Assembly (NCBI GenBank): GCA_038199755.1
Contig: JBBPYR010000075.1
Span: forward strand, 1 to 18,881
DNA: 18,881 nt
From: JBBPYR01 sp038199755
GTDB taxonomy: Bacteria > Chloroflexota > Ktedonobacteria > Ktedonobacterales > Ktedonobacteraceae
Reading direction: 5' to 3'
Position numbers and translations under genes: made by a program. Position 1 is the stretch's first letter. Each line of letters starts with the position of its first letter. Below are positions 1 through 5,967 of the stretch, one piece after another. The notes beneath the pieces were generated by a model that saw only the letters and a list, made by a program, of their open reading frames with translations, was not told where the DNA came from and did no database searches.

Positions 1-6
1 AGCACT

Positions 7-205
7 CCTTATTATCGTTTGCGATAATAAGGAAAACCTTATTATCGAAAAGCCCCATCAAACGATAATAAGGATAACAACTCAACTCCTTATTATCGCA
101 AACCCCCTCAAAACGATAATAAGGACAGAAACTCAACTCCTTATTATCGTTTGCGATAATAAGAAAAACCTTATTATCGAAAAGCCCCATCAAACGATAA
201 TAAGG
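7..205. repeat. Array of ten alternating 11-bp half-sites
   Basis: The half-site CCTTATTATCG appears at 7-17, 37-47, 88-98, 139-149 and 169-179. Its reverse complement appears at 22-32, 63-73, 114-124, 154-164 (last base changed) and 195-205. Orientation alternates without exception. Neighbouring half-sites start 15, 15, 26, 25, 26, 25, 15, 15 and 26 bp apart, so the two spacing classes differ by about one helical turn. Segment 4-79 recurs at 136-211 with one mismatch, showing duplication of a larger unit. The 15-nt spacers (48-62, 99-113, 180-194) share CCCC and TCAAA. It could be an intergenic palindromic repeat family, a regulator-binding array, or a stack of RNA hairpins. The array may continue left of the window. 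The structure is certain; the role is unknown. Confidence 0.9.
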
Positions 206-275
206 ATAACACAAAACACAACTTTCTGCCAAGTCAAAAGCATAAGGTAGAGCTAACTCCCCACTATTCCTATGC

Positions 276-305
276 TTGCTAATAGCCGCCAATCTTGTCT
301 ATACT
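276..305 (+). promoter_or_regulatory. Candidate promoter of the WD40 gene
   Basis: TTGCTA (276-281) and TATACT (300-305) are separated by 18 bp, a fair sigma70-like match. The implied start near 312 leaves a leader of about 70 nt before the WD40 start codon. The rest of 206-382 shows no gene; it holds only a weak AAGCATA/TATGCTT inverted repeat (238-244 and 271-277). Confidence 0.3.
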
Positions 306-382
306 ATAGCGGCACCCACTTCTTGACCTACCAACGTTTTGCGTAGAAACACCCAAAGACAAAAAAGGTTACAGGAATACTC

Positions 383-1297
383 ATGACCACCACCTATTAC
401 TCCGGTCATAGCGACAATGTTTTCGCGGTGGCGTGGTCGCCTGATGGCTCGTGTATCGCGTCGGCGGGCCGCGATAATAGTGTGCAGTTGTGGCACCCAT
501 TCACGTTGCAGAGGCTGCACATTCAGCAGTTGCATGAGCATTGTGTGCTATCGCTGGCGTGGTCGCCTGATGGTACCTATCTAGCTTCGGGCGATACGGC
601 GGGCGTCGTCCAGATTTGGCATGTTCCGACGTGGCGGCATGTGTTGACCTATCATGAGCATAAACGTTTCGTGCGTAGTATCGCCTGGTCGCCCGATGGT
701 CGCCTGATCGCCTCTGGTGGCGACTTTGGCGATAGTACGGTGCAGGTGTGGGAGGCGCAAATGGGCAAACAGCACTTTGTGCATACCACGCAGTACCGCA
801 TCTTCTCCGTCGGCTGGTCGCCCCTTCCTCAGAGCAATACACTGGCGTCCGCTAGCTTTGATGGCGTGGTGCAACTCTGGAATGCGGACGACGGGACGAT
901 CCACCTGAGCTACGATGCCCATACAGGACATACTGCCCATGCGGGGCCGGTCTATGCTCTGGCATGGTCGCCTGCTGGTCATGAGCTGGCATCGGCGGGC
1001 CAGGATACACACGTGTATGTCTGGGATGCTCAGGCAGGGCAAACGCTCTATACCTATACGGGACATCACGCTCCTGTGAAGTCGTTGGCATGGTCGCCCA
1101 ATGGTATGCTGGTTGCGTCAGGCGGTGATGATATGACGGTGCAGGTCTGGTCGGCTGCTACTGGTGAGCACGTGTGTACTTATAAAGAGCATCCTTCGTG
1201 GGTGCGCTGTCTGTCGTGGTCGCCCGACGGCCACTGGCTGGCCTCGGCCAGTGGCAAGGGTGTGTCTATTTTAGAGGCTGAAAGTGGGTGCGTCTAG
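383..1297 (+). CDS. WD40 repeat protein, single seven-bladed propeller
   Basis: This 304-residue protein is made almost entirely of WD40 repeats and should fold as one closed seven-bladed beta-propeller, a protein-interaction scaffold. Repeats lie at about residues 7-38, 51-81, 92-124, 136-167, 184-215, 228-257 and 270-300. Most carry the core 'AWSPDG..LASG....V.(L/V)W'. The last blade is irregular: it ends 'GVSILEAESGCV' with no closing W. There is no signal peptide, membrane segment or attached enzymatic domain, so it is probably cytoplasmic. All seven blades use the same DNA word TGGTCGCC for the W-S-P core, which suggests recent duplication or gene conversion. AGGA at 373-376 supports the ATG start. 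The 3' end overlaps the convergent DUF58 gene by 27 bp. The partner and process are unknown. Confidence 0.9.
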   Translation: MTTTYYSGHSDNVFAVAWSPDGSCIASAGRDNSVQLWHPFTLQRLHIQQLHEHCVLSLAWSPDGTYLASGDTAGVVQIWHVPTWRHVLTYHEHKRFVRSIAWSPDGRLIASGGDFGDSTVQVWEAQMGKQHFVHTTQYRIFSVGWSPLPQSNTLASASFDGVVQLWNADDGTIHLSYDAHTGHTAHAGPVYALAWSPAGHELASAGQDTHVYVWDAQAGQTLYTYTGHHAPVKSLAWSPNGMLVASGGDDMTVQVWSAATGEHVCTYKEHPSWVRCLSWSPDGHWLASASGKGVSILEAESGCV

Positions 1298-2716
1298 TAT
1301 GGGTGCTTTGTCTGCGTTATCGTAGGGTGAGGCACCGTAGGCGGCTGCCAGGCTTTGCCAGGTTTCTTCGCCGCCGAGGTGATGGACGTGGAGTTGCGCT
1401 AATCGCAGTGGGGGCGGTGCCTCGCCGACGAAGAGAATGCTGACGGAATGGCCGCTAGTGCGGATGCGGGTGAGCATGTCAATCAGCGTTTCGCTGATCG
1501 CGCTGGTGATGACCACGACGGTTGCCCCCGCCGGAATGCGCGTGCGCTCCTGCTGAATCACATCCTCGATGCTGGAGCCGAAATAGCTCTGGATGCGTGC
1601 TAACATATCCATAATGCGTGTACGTTGCTCGGCGTTGCTAGCGGCGGTGATATGTACATGCCGCTTCCGTACCTGACTCTTGATGGTTTCTTCAAGCGTG
1701 GCAACTGACTGTTCACCTTGGTCATTCTTATAGTCATGAATACCTGCTTCTTCGTCGGGTATGAAGAGCATGGTGTTGGCGTGTAACCCCACGGCGTAGC
1801 CCTGGTCGAGGCCCCAGTTGGCAACTGAGGCGGCGGCACAGATGGCAAGCTCCTGCAATTCGGGATGAACGCCATAATGAATGTCCAGGCGGGTGGCGGC
1901 ATTGAGGAAGAGCATGAGGGTATGGGTGGTGGTCTCCTCATAGACGCGACTTTGCAGTTGCATGGAACGGGCAGTTGCCTTCCAATCGACGCGCCGCATA
2001 CTATCACCATAAGTATAATCGCGGATGCCGATGACTCGTGAGGGGTCTTCCAGCAGGCGGCGCGGTGTACGCAGGTTGCCGAAGGGATGACGTGCAGGTA
2101 GGTTGAAGCTGGTGAGAGGGACAATGAGTGGGTAGACGAGCACATACTGGCGGTCAGTGAACTTTTTCTCGCGGCTGAGAAAGCCGAAGATATCGCCGCT
2201 GCGTAATGTGGCTGGCCCGAAGGCATGAATGCCACGCATATTACACAATACGGTATAGCGGCGGGTGACGCGCTCATACCACGAGGGGCTAAATAGGCAC
2301 TCCAACATCATGACGTTGCTGCCAAATGCGCTACGTAGCTCTTGCCCTTTAATGGGTAGATCGCGGGGAACGCTATCCTGCGTTTCAAGCCAGGGGAGGG
2401 GCAGCAACTTTGTATTGTCGATCTGCACCGAGAGTGTGATGGCTTCACCGAAGAGGGCGCGCTGCTCGCTAAATTGGCGCTGATAGCTGAGATCGTGCAG
2501 ACAATAGTTGGCCCAGACATCCGTCAGGCCAAAAACGAGCAGAAAGAGCAGACCAGCAACGAGTAGCAAGGGTTGATGAAAGAGGATGCTGGCAAGGATA
2601 AGTCCTGCACCGAGATAATACCAGCGGCGATTGAGTTTATCACCACTGACATGTTCTTGGTTAGTTTGATTAGCTTGATTGGCTTGCGTTCTACGGCTGA
2701 GGGGCGATCTTATCAC
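1271..2716 (-). CDS. DUF58 domain membrane protein
   Basis: This 481-residue protein has two adjacent membrane helices near the N-terminus (about 33-49 and 50-66), then a long soluble region. The DUF58 signature 'IRDYTYGDSMRRVDWKATAR' lies at residues 231-250, and the C-terminal half is von Willebrand A-like. DUF58 proteins are regularly encoded beside MoxR ATPases, as here, and the pair is thought to act in assembly or activation of protein complexes; the exact target is not known. The start is GTG, 3 nt after the moxR stop, with GGAG inside the end of moxR, so the two are translationally coupled. Residues 11-20 (QANQANQTNQ) are a small internal repeat. The usual third partner, a transglutaminase-like protein, is absent; the gene instead runs into the WD40 gene. 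Confidence 0.9.
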   Translation of the reverse strand: MIRSPLSRRTQANQANQTNQEHVSGDKLNRRWYYLGAGLILASILFHQPLLLVAGLLFLLVFGLTDVWANYCLHDLSYQRQFSEQRALFGEAITLSVQIDNTKLLPLPWLETQDSVPRDLPIKGQELRSAFGSNVMMLECLFSPSWYERVTRRYTVLCNMRGIHAFGPATLRSGDIFGFLSREKKFTDRQYVLVYPLIVPLTSFNLPARHPFGNLRTPRRLLEDPSRVIGIRDYTYGDSMRRVDWKATARSMQLQSRVYEETTTHTLMLFLNAATRLDIHYGVHPELQELAICAAASVANWGLDQGYAVGLHANTMLFIPDEEAGIHDYKNDQGEQSVATLEETIKSQVRKRHVHITAASNAEQRTRIMDMLARIQSYFGSSIEDVIQQERTRIPAGATVVVITSAISETLIDMLTRIRTSGHSVSILFVGEAPPPLRLAQLHVHHLGGEETWQSLAAAYGASPYDNADKAPILDAPTFSL

Positions 2717-2719
2717 GGC

Positions 2720-3679
2720 TTATGGCTCCACGGGTACTGAAATCGTATGCAAAACGTCATCTATGATCTGCTCCATCATACGGCCATGCATCCGGGCCTG
2801 ATTGGTGGTAATCAAACGATGCGAGAGTACGGGGCGTGCCAAGCGCTTGACATCATCGGGAATAACATAGTTGCGGCCATGAATGGCGGCTTGCGCCTGT
2901 GCAGCGCGATAGAGGGCCAACGTGCCGCGTGGACTGGCTCCCAGTTCGATGGCACTATGGGTACGGGTGGCACGCACGATATCTACGATATAGCTTTCGA
3001 CACCCGGCTCGACGCGCACACGACGAATGGTCTTTTGGAGCGTCTGTAGGCGGTCGGCACTTAGCACGGGTGCTAGGTCCAGTAAGGGCTGTTCCTCTTT
3101 GAAGCGTTGCAAAATCAGGCGCTCTTCAGCTTGTGAGGGATAGTCTAGGCGCAGGCGCATCAGGAAGCGGTCAAGCTGTGCCTCTGGCAAGACAAATGTG
3201 CCTTCTGACTCGATGGGGTTTTGGGTGGCGATGACGATGAAGGGGTGCGGCAAGACGAGCGTTTGCCGTTCGACACTAATCTGCCGCTCTTCCATTGCTT
3301 CCAGCAACGCGGATTGTGTACGCGGAGTGGCGCGATTAATTTCGTCTGCCAGCACGACCTGGGCCAAAAGTGGGCCAGGGCGAAACTCAAACTCGCCTAA
3401 TTTCTGATTATAGAAAGTAATGCCAGTGATATCCGAGGGCATGAGATCAGGCGTAAATTGGATGCGTTGAAATGAGCAGTCGAGCGACTTTGCCAGCGAT
3501 TTCGCCATGGTTGTTTTGCCGATGCCAGGCACGTCTTCAAAGAGGACATGGCCTTCGCACAGGAGTGCCACCATTAAGAGGTCAATCACCTCTTCCTTGC
3601 CCACGATCACGCGCCCGGTGTTCTGGCGTATGGCGCGTGTGGCCTCCTGCACTTGGCGTATTTCATCAGTTTGCGTCAT
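2720..3679 (-). CDS. MoxR-family AAA+ ATPase
   Basis: This is a 319-residue MoxR-type AAA+ ATPase, a cytoplasmic chaperone-like ATPase. Walker A is 'GIGKTT' (residues 52-57), Walker B 'VVLADEIN' (108-115), sensor 1 'ATQNP' (151-155), followed by 'QLDRFLMR' and a C-terminal lid. The length fits the family. I chose the ATG at 3677-3679 (MTQTDE) because AGGAAAA lies just upstream. A longer reading from a GTG at 3703 adds eight residues but has no ribosome site, and its codons overlap TATAAAAT. It is the first gene of a two-gene operon with DUF58, 3 nt apart. The function is known only by family: remodelling partners through DUF58/VWA proteins. Confidence 0.92.
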   Translation of the reverse strand: MTQTDEIRQVQEATRAIRQNTGRVIVGKEEVIDLLMVALLCEGHVLFEDVPGIGKTTMAKSLAKSLDCSFQRIQFTPDLMPSDITGITFYNQKLGEFEFRPGPLLAQVVLADEINRATPRTQSALLEAMEERQISVERQTLVLPHPFIVIATQNPIESEGTFVLPEAQLDRFLMRLRLDYPSQAEERLILQRFKEEQPLLDLAPVLSADRLQTLQKTIRRVRVEPGVESYIVDIVRATRTHSAIELGASPRGTLALYRAAQAQAAIHGRNYVIPDDVKRLARPVLSHRLITTNQARMHGRMMEQIIDDVLHTISVPVEP

Positions 3680-3768
3680 AAATTTTCCTATTTTATACAT
3701 CACATAGTCGGGTGCGATCAGTCGGATCCCTGCGGTTTACCACTATAGTAGGGAGTTTGTGCCTTTGC

Positions 3769-3774
3769 ATTATA
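3769..3774 (-). promoter_or_regulatory. Possible -10 box of the moxR-DUF58 operon
   Basis: A perfect TATAAT on the minus strand lies about 90 nt before the chosen moxR start and just downstream of a minus-strand terminator. No convincing -35 is visible (the best candidate is a T-rich stretch), so the call rests on the -10 and its position. Confidence 0.3.
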
Positions 3775-3787
3775 CGCCGAAAGCGGC

Positions 3788-3816
3788 AAAAAAATCACCT
3801 CACCTGGGAGTGAGGT
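3788..3816 (-). terminator. Rho-independent terminator before moxR
   Basis: On the minus strand a 7-bp stem (ACCTCAC at 3797-3803 with GTGAGGT at 3810-3816, 6-nt loop) is followed after 2 nt by seven T residues (complement of the A run 3788-3794). It would stop minus-strand transcripts coming from the 42-residue gene and the XRE operon before they enter moxR. Confidence 0.65.
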
Positions 3817-3908
3817 TTGTCTCTGTTTTTGAGCTTGGATGCGTATAAGCTGTAGAGGGAAATAATAGACGTTTCCAAAACCACTTTTCAAGACCATTTT
3901 CGGCCATT

Positions 3909-3936
3909 TTGAAAGAACGTTAGATCAATGTATATA
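3909..3936 (+). promoter_or_regulatory. Candidate promoter of the 93-residue gene
   Basis: TTGAAA (3909-3914) and TATATA (3931-3936) are 16 bp apart, with TG just before the -10. A TCAAT/ATTGA inverted repeat (3925-3929, 3938-3942) straddles the -10 and could be an operator. Confidence 0.4.
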
Positions 3937-3988
3937 GATTGACCATGATATGTGGGATATGTAAGGACGAGCGAGGAAGAACGAGAGC

Positions 3989-4270
3989 ATGGCACAAAAT
4001 CTTTTGTTTCAACCACAACAAACATATATACCAGCAATCGCCATCACTCGCGCGACGCTGAAACATTCGTGGGGCCGCATTCCTGTCGCCACCTCAGTTG
4101 AGCCGGAGACGGTGTGTGGTGAGGCGCGGCGCATCGGCTATACCGGCAAAAGTGATAGTGACCTCGCGCTCTATCGCTTGAAAATCAAGCCGAACAAGGA
4201 TGTTCCTACCATGACGCTTCCTAGCTTGTATTTCGTTGATAATGGAGCCTTCACAGAATATGAGCAATAG
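3989..4270 (+). CDS. Unrecognised 93-residue protein
   Basis: I do not recognise this protein. It is soluble-looking, with no signal peptide or membrane helix, and rich in Thr and Pro. Its C-terminal half ('ALYRLKIKPNKD', then 'LPSLYFVDNGAFTEYEQ') could form beta strands. There is one cysteine, in 'ETVCGEARRIGYTG'. GAGGAA at 3973-3978 and GAGAG at 3983-3987 precede the ATG, a plausible promoter lies at 3909-3936, and a hairpin terminator begins 12 nt after the stop, so it looks like a complete single-gene unit. It converges with the 42-residue gene, with 7 nt between the stops. Confidence 0.65.
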   Translation: MAQNLLFQPQQTYIPAIAITRATLKHSWGRIPVATSVEPETVCGEARRIGYTGKSDSDLALYRLKIKPNKDVPTMTLPSLYFVDNGAFTEYEQ

Positions 4271-4277
4271 GCAATCC

Positions 4278-4406
4278 CTATAAAAGCAGCGCGCTTCGCT
4301 GCTGCTTTTGACCTCTATTTAGCTGTTTCATTGCCTGTGTAAATTGCCTCTCAGTACAAGCAAGCGTGGCATATTCTTGATCGCTTAAGGTGATTTGGTA
4401 CGCCAT
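4278..4406 (-). CDS. Small 42-residue protein, antitoxin-like N-terminus
   Basis: Read on the minus strand from ATG (4404-4406) to TAG (4278-4280), this encodes 42 residues beginning MAYQITLSDQEYATLA and ending QQRSALLL. A perfect AGGAGGT (complement of 4413-4419) sits 6 nt before the ATG, the best ribosome site in the neighbourhood, and TATACT-like sequence lies further upstream (4448-4453). 'ITLSDQEYATLA' resembles the opening strand and helix of small ribbon-helix-helix or antitoxin-type proteins, but the protein is too short to assign and no toxin partner is visible. Its last nine codons, including the stop, lie in or beside the terminator hairpin at 4282-4309. It may be a real small protein or the decayed 5' end of a longer gene. 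Confidence 0.5.
   Translation of the reverse strand: MAYQITLSDQEYATLACTERQFTQAMKQLNRGQKQQRSALLL
4282..4309. terminator. Bidirectional terminator between 93- and 42-residue genes
   Basis: AAAAGCAGC (4282-4290) pairs with GCTGCTTTT (4301-4309) around a GC-rich loop that can extend the stem. T runs follow on both strands. On the plus strand it ends the 93-residue gene; on the minus strand it lies within the last codons of the 42-residue gene. Confidence 0.75.
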
Positions 4407-4412
4407 AAATGT

Positions 4413-4419
4413 ACCTCCT
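4413..4419 (-). promoter_or_regulatory. Strong ribosome site of the 42-residue gene
   Basis: AGGAGGT on the minus strand, 6 nt before the ATG at 4406. It is the main reason for calling this short gene. Confidence 0.6.
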
Positions 4420-4508
4420 GTGTATAGGTAAATGCTTTATTGCTAATAGTATATAATACCTCGGCTGGCTGGGCAGGGTTGTTCTTTGTTGAGTTTGTTT
4501 TTTTAATC

Positions 4509-4784
4509 CTAGCTGTGCGTTTCGCTCTCGTTTTCCAGCGGTAACGCTTTTTTTAGTGGTATGCCTATACCCTCTAGCCAGAAGATCGCTTCTAATGGTT
4601 GGTCAAAGTAGGCGGCTAAACGGAGTGCCAGTTCAATCGAGGGCACGTAGCGTCCTACCTCCAGGGCTAAGATGGTATGGCGCGTCACTTCCAGGTCTTC
4701 TGCCAGTTTCTCCTGTGTCAAGTTGTACTCGTGCCGTAACTCACGCAGTCGGTTTACCACATGCAGTTTTTTCTCCTTATCCAT
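4509..4784 (-). CDS. XRE-family helix-turn-helix repressor
   Basis: This 91-residue DNA-binding protein has an XRE/Cro-type helix-turn-helix at residues 11-45 ('LTQEKLAEDLEVTRHTILALE'-like core) and then 'GRYVPSIELALRLAAYFDQPLEAIFWLE', which matches the short regulators that accompany small membrane proteins in many bacteria. I chose the ATG at 4782-4784 because GGGGGAG precedes it and it overlaps the upstream gene's stop by 8 nt (ATGGATAA). A TTG start at 4805 would add seven Arg-rich residues and has less support. It is the last gene of a three-gene operon with two membrane proteins. It is the natural candidate to bind the 25-bp palindrome over the operon promoter at 5669-5726; that autoregulation is inferred. 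Confidence 0.9.
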   Translation of the reverse strand: MDKEKKLHVVNRLRELRHEYNLTQEKLAEDLEVTRHTILALEVGRYVPSIELALRLAAYFDQPLEAIFWLEGIGIPLKKALPLENESETHS

Positions 4785-5487
4785 GCTCCCCCTTCTTCTC
4801 GTCAATCTGCACTGTCTCGAAGTCCAGCATTCCCTCCATCTCCATTTCCGCCATATCTTGCCAGCGCAACTGTGTCAATTTGATGAGATACACGAGCCGG
4901 GAGACGAAGAAGATAATGCTGATATGAAAGAGAACTGCCCCGCGCAAGTCACGAAAGAAGAGGTAGAGCAAGAAAAACAAGACTAGCAAGAGCGTGACAA
5001 CGCGCAAGGTAAAGGCGCTGGCCTCGTTAGACACTATGCGCTGAAATTCGTCCTGCCTCTCAACGTAAAGGTCGCCACTGACGGAGAGAAAACTGACGAG
5101 CAGCATGATGATGAGCAGGAGCGCAAAGAGTGCAACACCGACAAGCACATTGAGCAGTGTCAGGCTATCGAATAAGTAGAAACTCAGCCAGGCACCGACA
5201 ATTCCCCCTAGTATGGCACCGTCGAGCGAACTTCTTATCACGTAACGCGTGTACCTCAAGCGCACCATCTTACGCACATATTCGGGCTGAATGGAGAGCC
5301 CAGCTAAATTCACCAGTAGCCGGGCGACTCCTTCAAAACGGTGCTGGATTTGCTGGGGAAGCGGCTTGGCAAGTCCTCTCAGCAGTTTTACGAGCAGTAG
5401 TGTCAGGCGCGCAAAGGCGAGATTCATCGCCATAGAGAAGCGGAAGTGTCTCTCTTCCCGCTGCTCATTTCGTTGCGTCTGCGTCAT
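4777..5487 (-). CDS. Four-helix membrane protein of unknown function
   Basis: This 236-residue protein has a basic, amphipathic N-terminal 80 residues followed by four predicted membrane helices (about 88-106, 110-138, 158-178, 183-205) and a short acidic tail. The segment 'VERQDEFQRIVSNEASAFTLRVV' between helices 2 and 3 resembles the 'DER...' motif of small membrane proteins (DUF2178-like) often encoded beside XRE regulators, but the match is only by eye. The gene starts inside the preceding gene (23-nt overlap, GGGGA before ATG) and its stop overlaps the XRE start by 8 nt, so all three are coupled. No enzymatic motif is seen. It may sense or alter the membrane under control of the XRE protein; this is inference. 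Confidence 0.75.
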   Translation of the reverse strand: MTQTQRNEQREERHFRFSMAMNLAFARLTLLLVKLLRGLAKPLPQQIQHRFEGVARLLVNLAGLSIQPEYVRKMVRLRYTRYVIRSSLDGAILGGIVGAWLSFYLFDSLTLLNVLVGVALFALLLIIMLLVSFLSVSGDLYVERQDEFQRIVSNEASAFTLRVVTLLLVLFFLLYLFFRDLRGAVLFHISIIFFVSRLVYLIKLTQLRWQDMAEMEMEGMLDFETVQIDEKKGEHG

Positions 5488-5656
5488 TTTTTTCCCCGCG
5501 CGGTTTTATCATGGTGATGCTCGTAAGTGCGATACCAATAATAATCAATGAAAAGCCCACATCCGAATGGGGGTTGAAAATTGTTTCCAGAAAGCCTGCA
5601 ACCATCAACACAGCAGTGACGACTGCCAGGGTAAGGTTGATCTTTTGAGAGTTCAT
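5465..5656 (-). CDS. Small two-helix membrane protein
   Basis: This is a 63-residue protein with two hydrophobic helices (about 8-29 and 33-51) joined by a short loop 'NPHSD' and a basic, hydrophilic C-terminus. I do not recognise a family. GGAGAAG lies just before the ATG. It is the first gene of the operon, directly below the promoter and palindrome, and its last 23 nt overlap the start of the four-helix membrane protein. Close coupling suggests the two membrane proteins work together. Confidence 0.75.
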   Translation of the reverse strand: MNSQKINLTLAVVTAVLMVAGFLETIFNPHSDVGFSLIIIGIALTSITMIKPRGEKNDADATK

Positions 5657-5668
5657 TTTTTCTTCTCC

Positions 5669-5726
5669 GCTATGTTATGTATGCGTAACGTTATGTTCGC
5701 TTAACGTTACGCATACATAACATAGC
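5669..5726. promoter_or_regulatory. Palindromic operator of the membrane/XRE operon
   Basis: Perfect 25-bp inverted repeat: arm 5669-5693 and its exact reverse complement 5702-5726, separated by 8 nt. Each arm contains the self-complementary octamer TAACGTTA (5686-5693, 5702-5709) and a TATGTATGCG segment. It begins 12 nt upstream of the 63-residue gene and covers that operon's -10 and probable start site. A dimeric repressor bound here would block transcription; the XRE protein of the same operon is the likely ligand. In RNA it would form a very stable hairpin just before the ribosome site. Confidence 0.75.
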
Positions 5727-5748
5727 ATTACGGAGATTTATTTGTCAA
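5719..5748 (-). promoter_or_regulatory. Sigma70-like promoter of the membrane/XRE operon
   Basis: On the minus strand a consensus TTGACA (complement of 5743-5748) is followed after 18 bp by TATGTT (complement of 5719-5724). The -10 lies within the right arm of the palindrome. Confidence 0.65.
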
Positions 5749-5798
5749 GGGGGATGAAGCACATGCTGTTAACAATCGTTCTCCTATCCCCAGGGAAA

Positions 5799-5859
5799 GT
5801 TTAACCATCCCTTAACATATCCATAAAGCATAGTTAATGCGTGAGTGGTACGGTATGAG
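5799..5859 (+). promoter_or_regulatory. Putative Pho box and pst promoter
   Basis: Four tandem 11-bp units lie at 5799-5809, 5810-5820, 5821-5831 and 5832-5842: GTTTAACCATC, CCTTAACATAT, CCATAAAGCAT and AGTTAATGCGT. They share T at position 4, A at 5 and 6, and mostly T at 3. Direct repeats with an 11-bp period are the known arrangement for PhoB/PhoP binding. TATGAG (5854-5859) starts 11 bp after the last unit and could be the -10 of an activated promoter with no -35. The leader below it carries three related octamers, ACGGTATG (5850) and ACCGTATG (5904, 5929), of unknown role. Confidence 0.5.
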
Positions 5860-5967
5860 TACAAGAGAAAAAGAGCTATATATACATACGCTGATAGAGG
5901 CGTACCGTATGCATGCTCTTTCGATAAGACCGTATGACTAGCTTATCTCCTAAGGAGACAGAAACGT

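Noticed and set aside
7..205. CRISPR array
   Set aside because: Repeats are 11 bp and alternate in orientation, spacers are short and similar to one another, and no cas gene is present.
3680..3703. Longer MoxR start (MMYKIGKF)
   Set aside because: No ribosome site precedes it. AGGAAAA within it points to the ATG at 3679.
3939..3963. TTGACC with downstream TATGTA as promoter of the 93-residue gene
   Set aside because: The spacing is only 13 bp. TTGAAA-16-TATATA just upstream is better.
4785..4805. TTG start adding MTRRRGS to the XRE protein
   Set aside because: The added residues are not part of the fold, and the GGGGGAG ribosome site favours ATG 4784.
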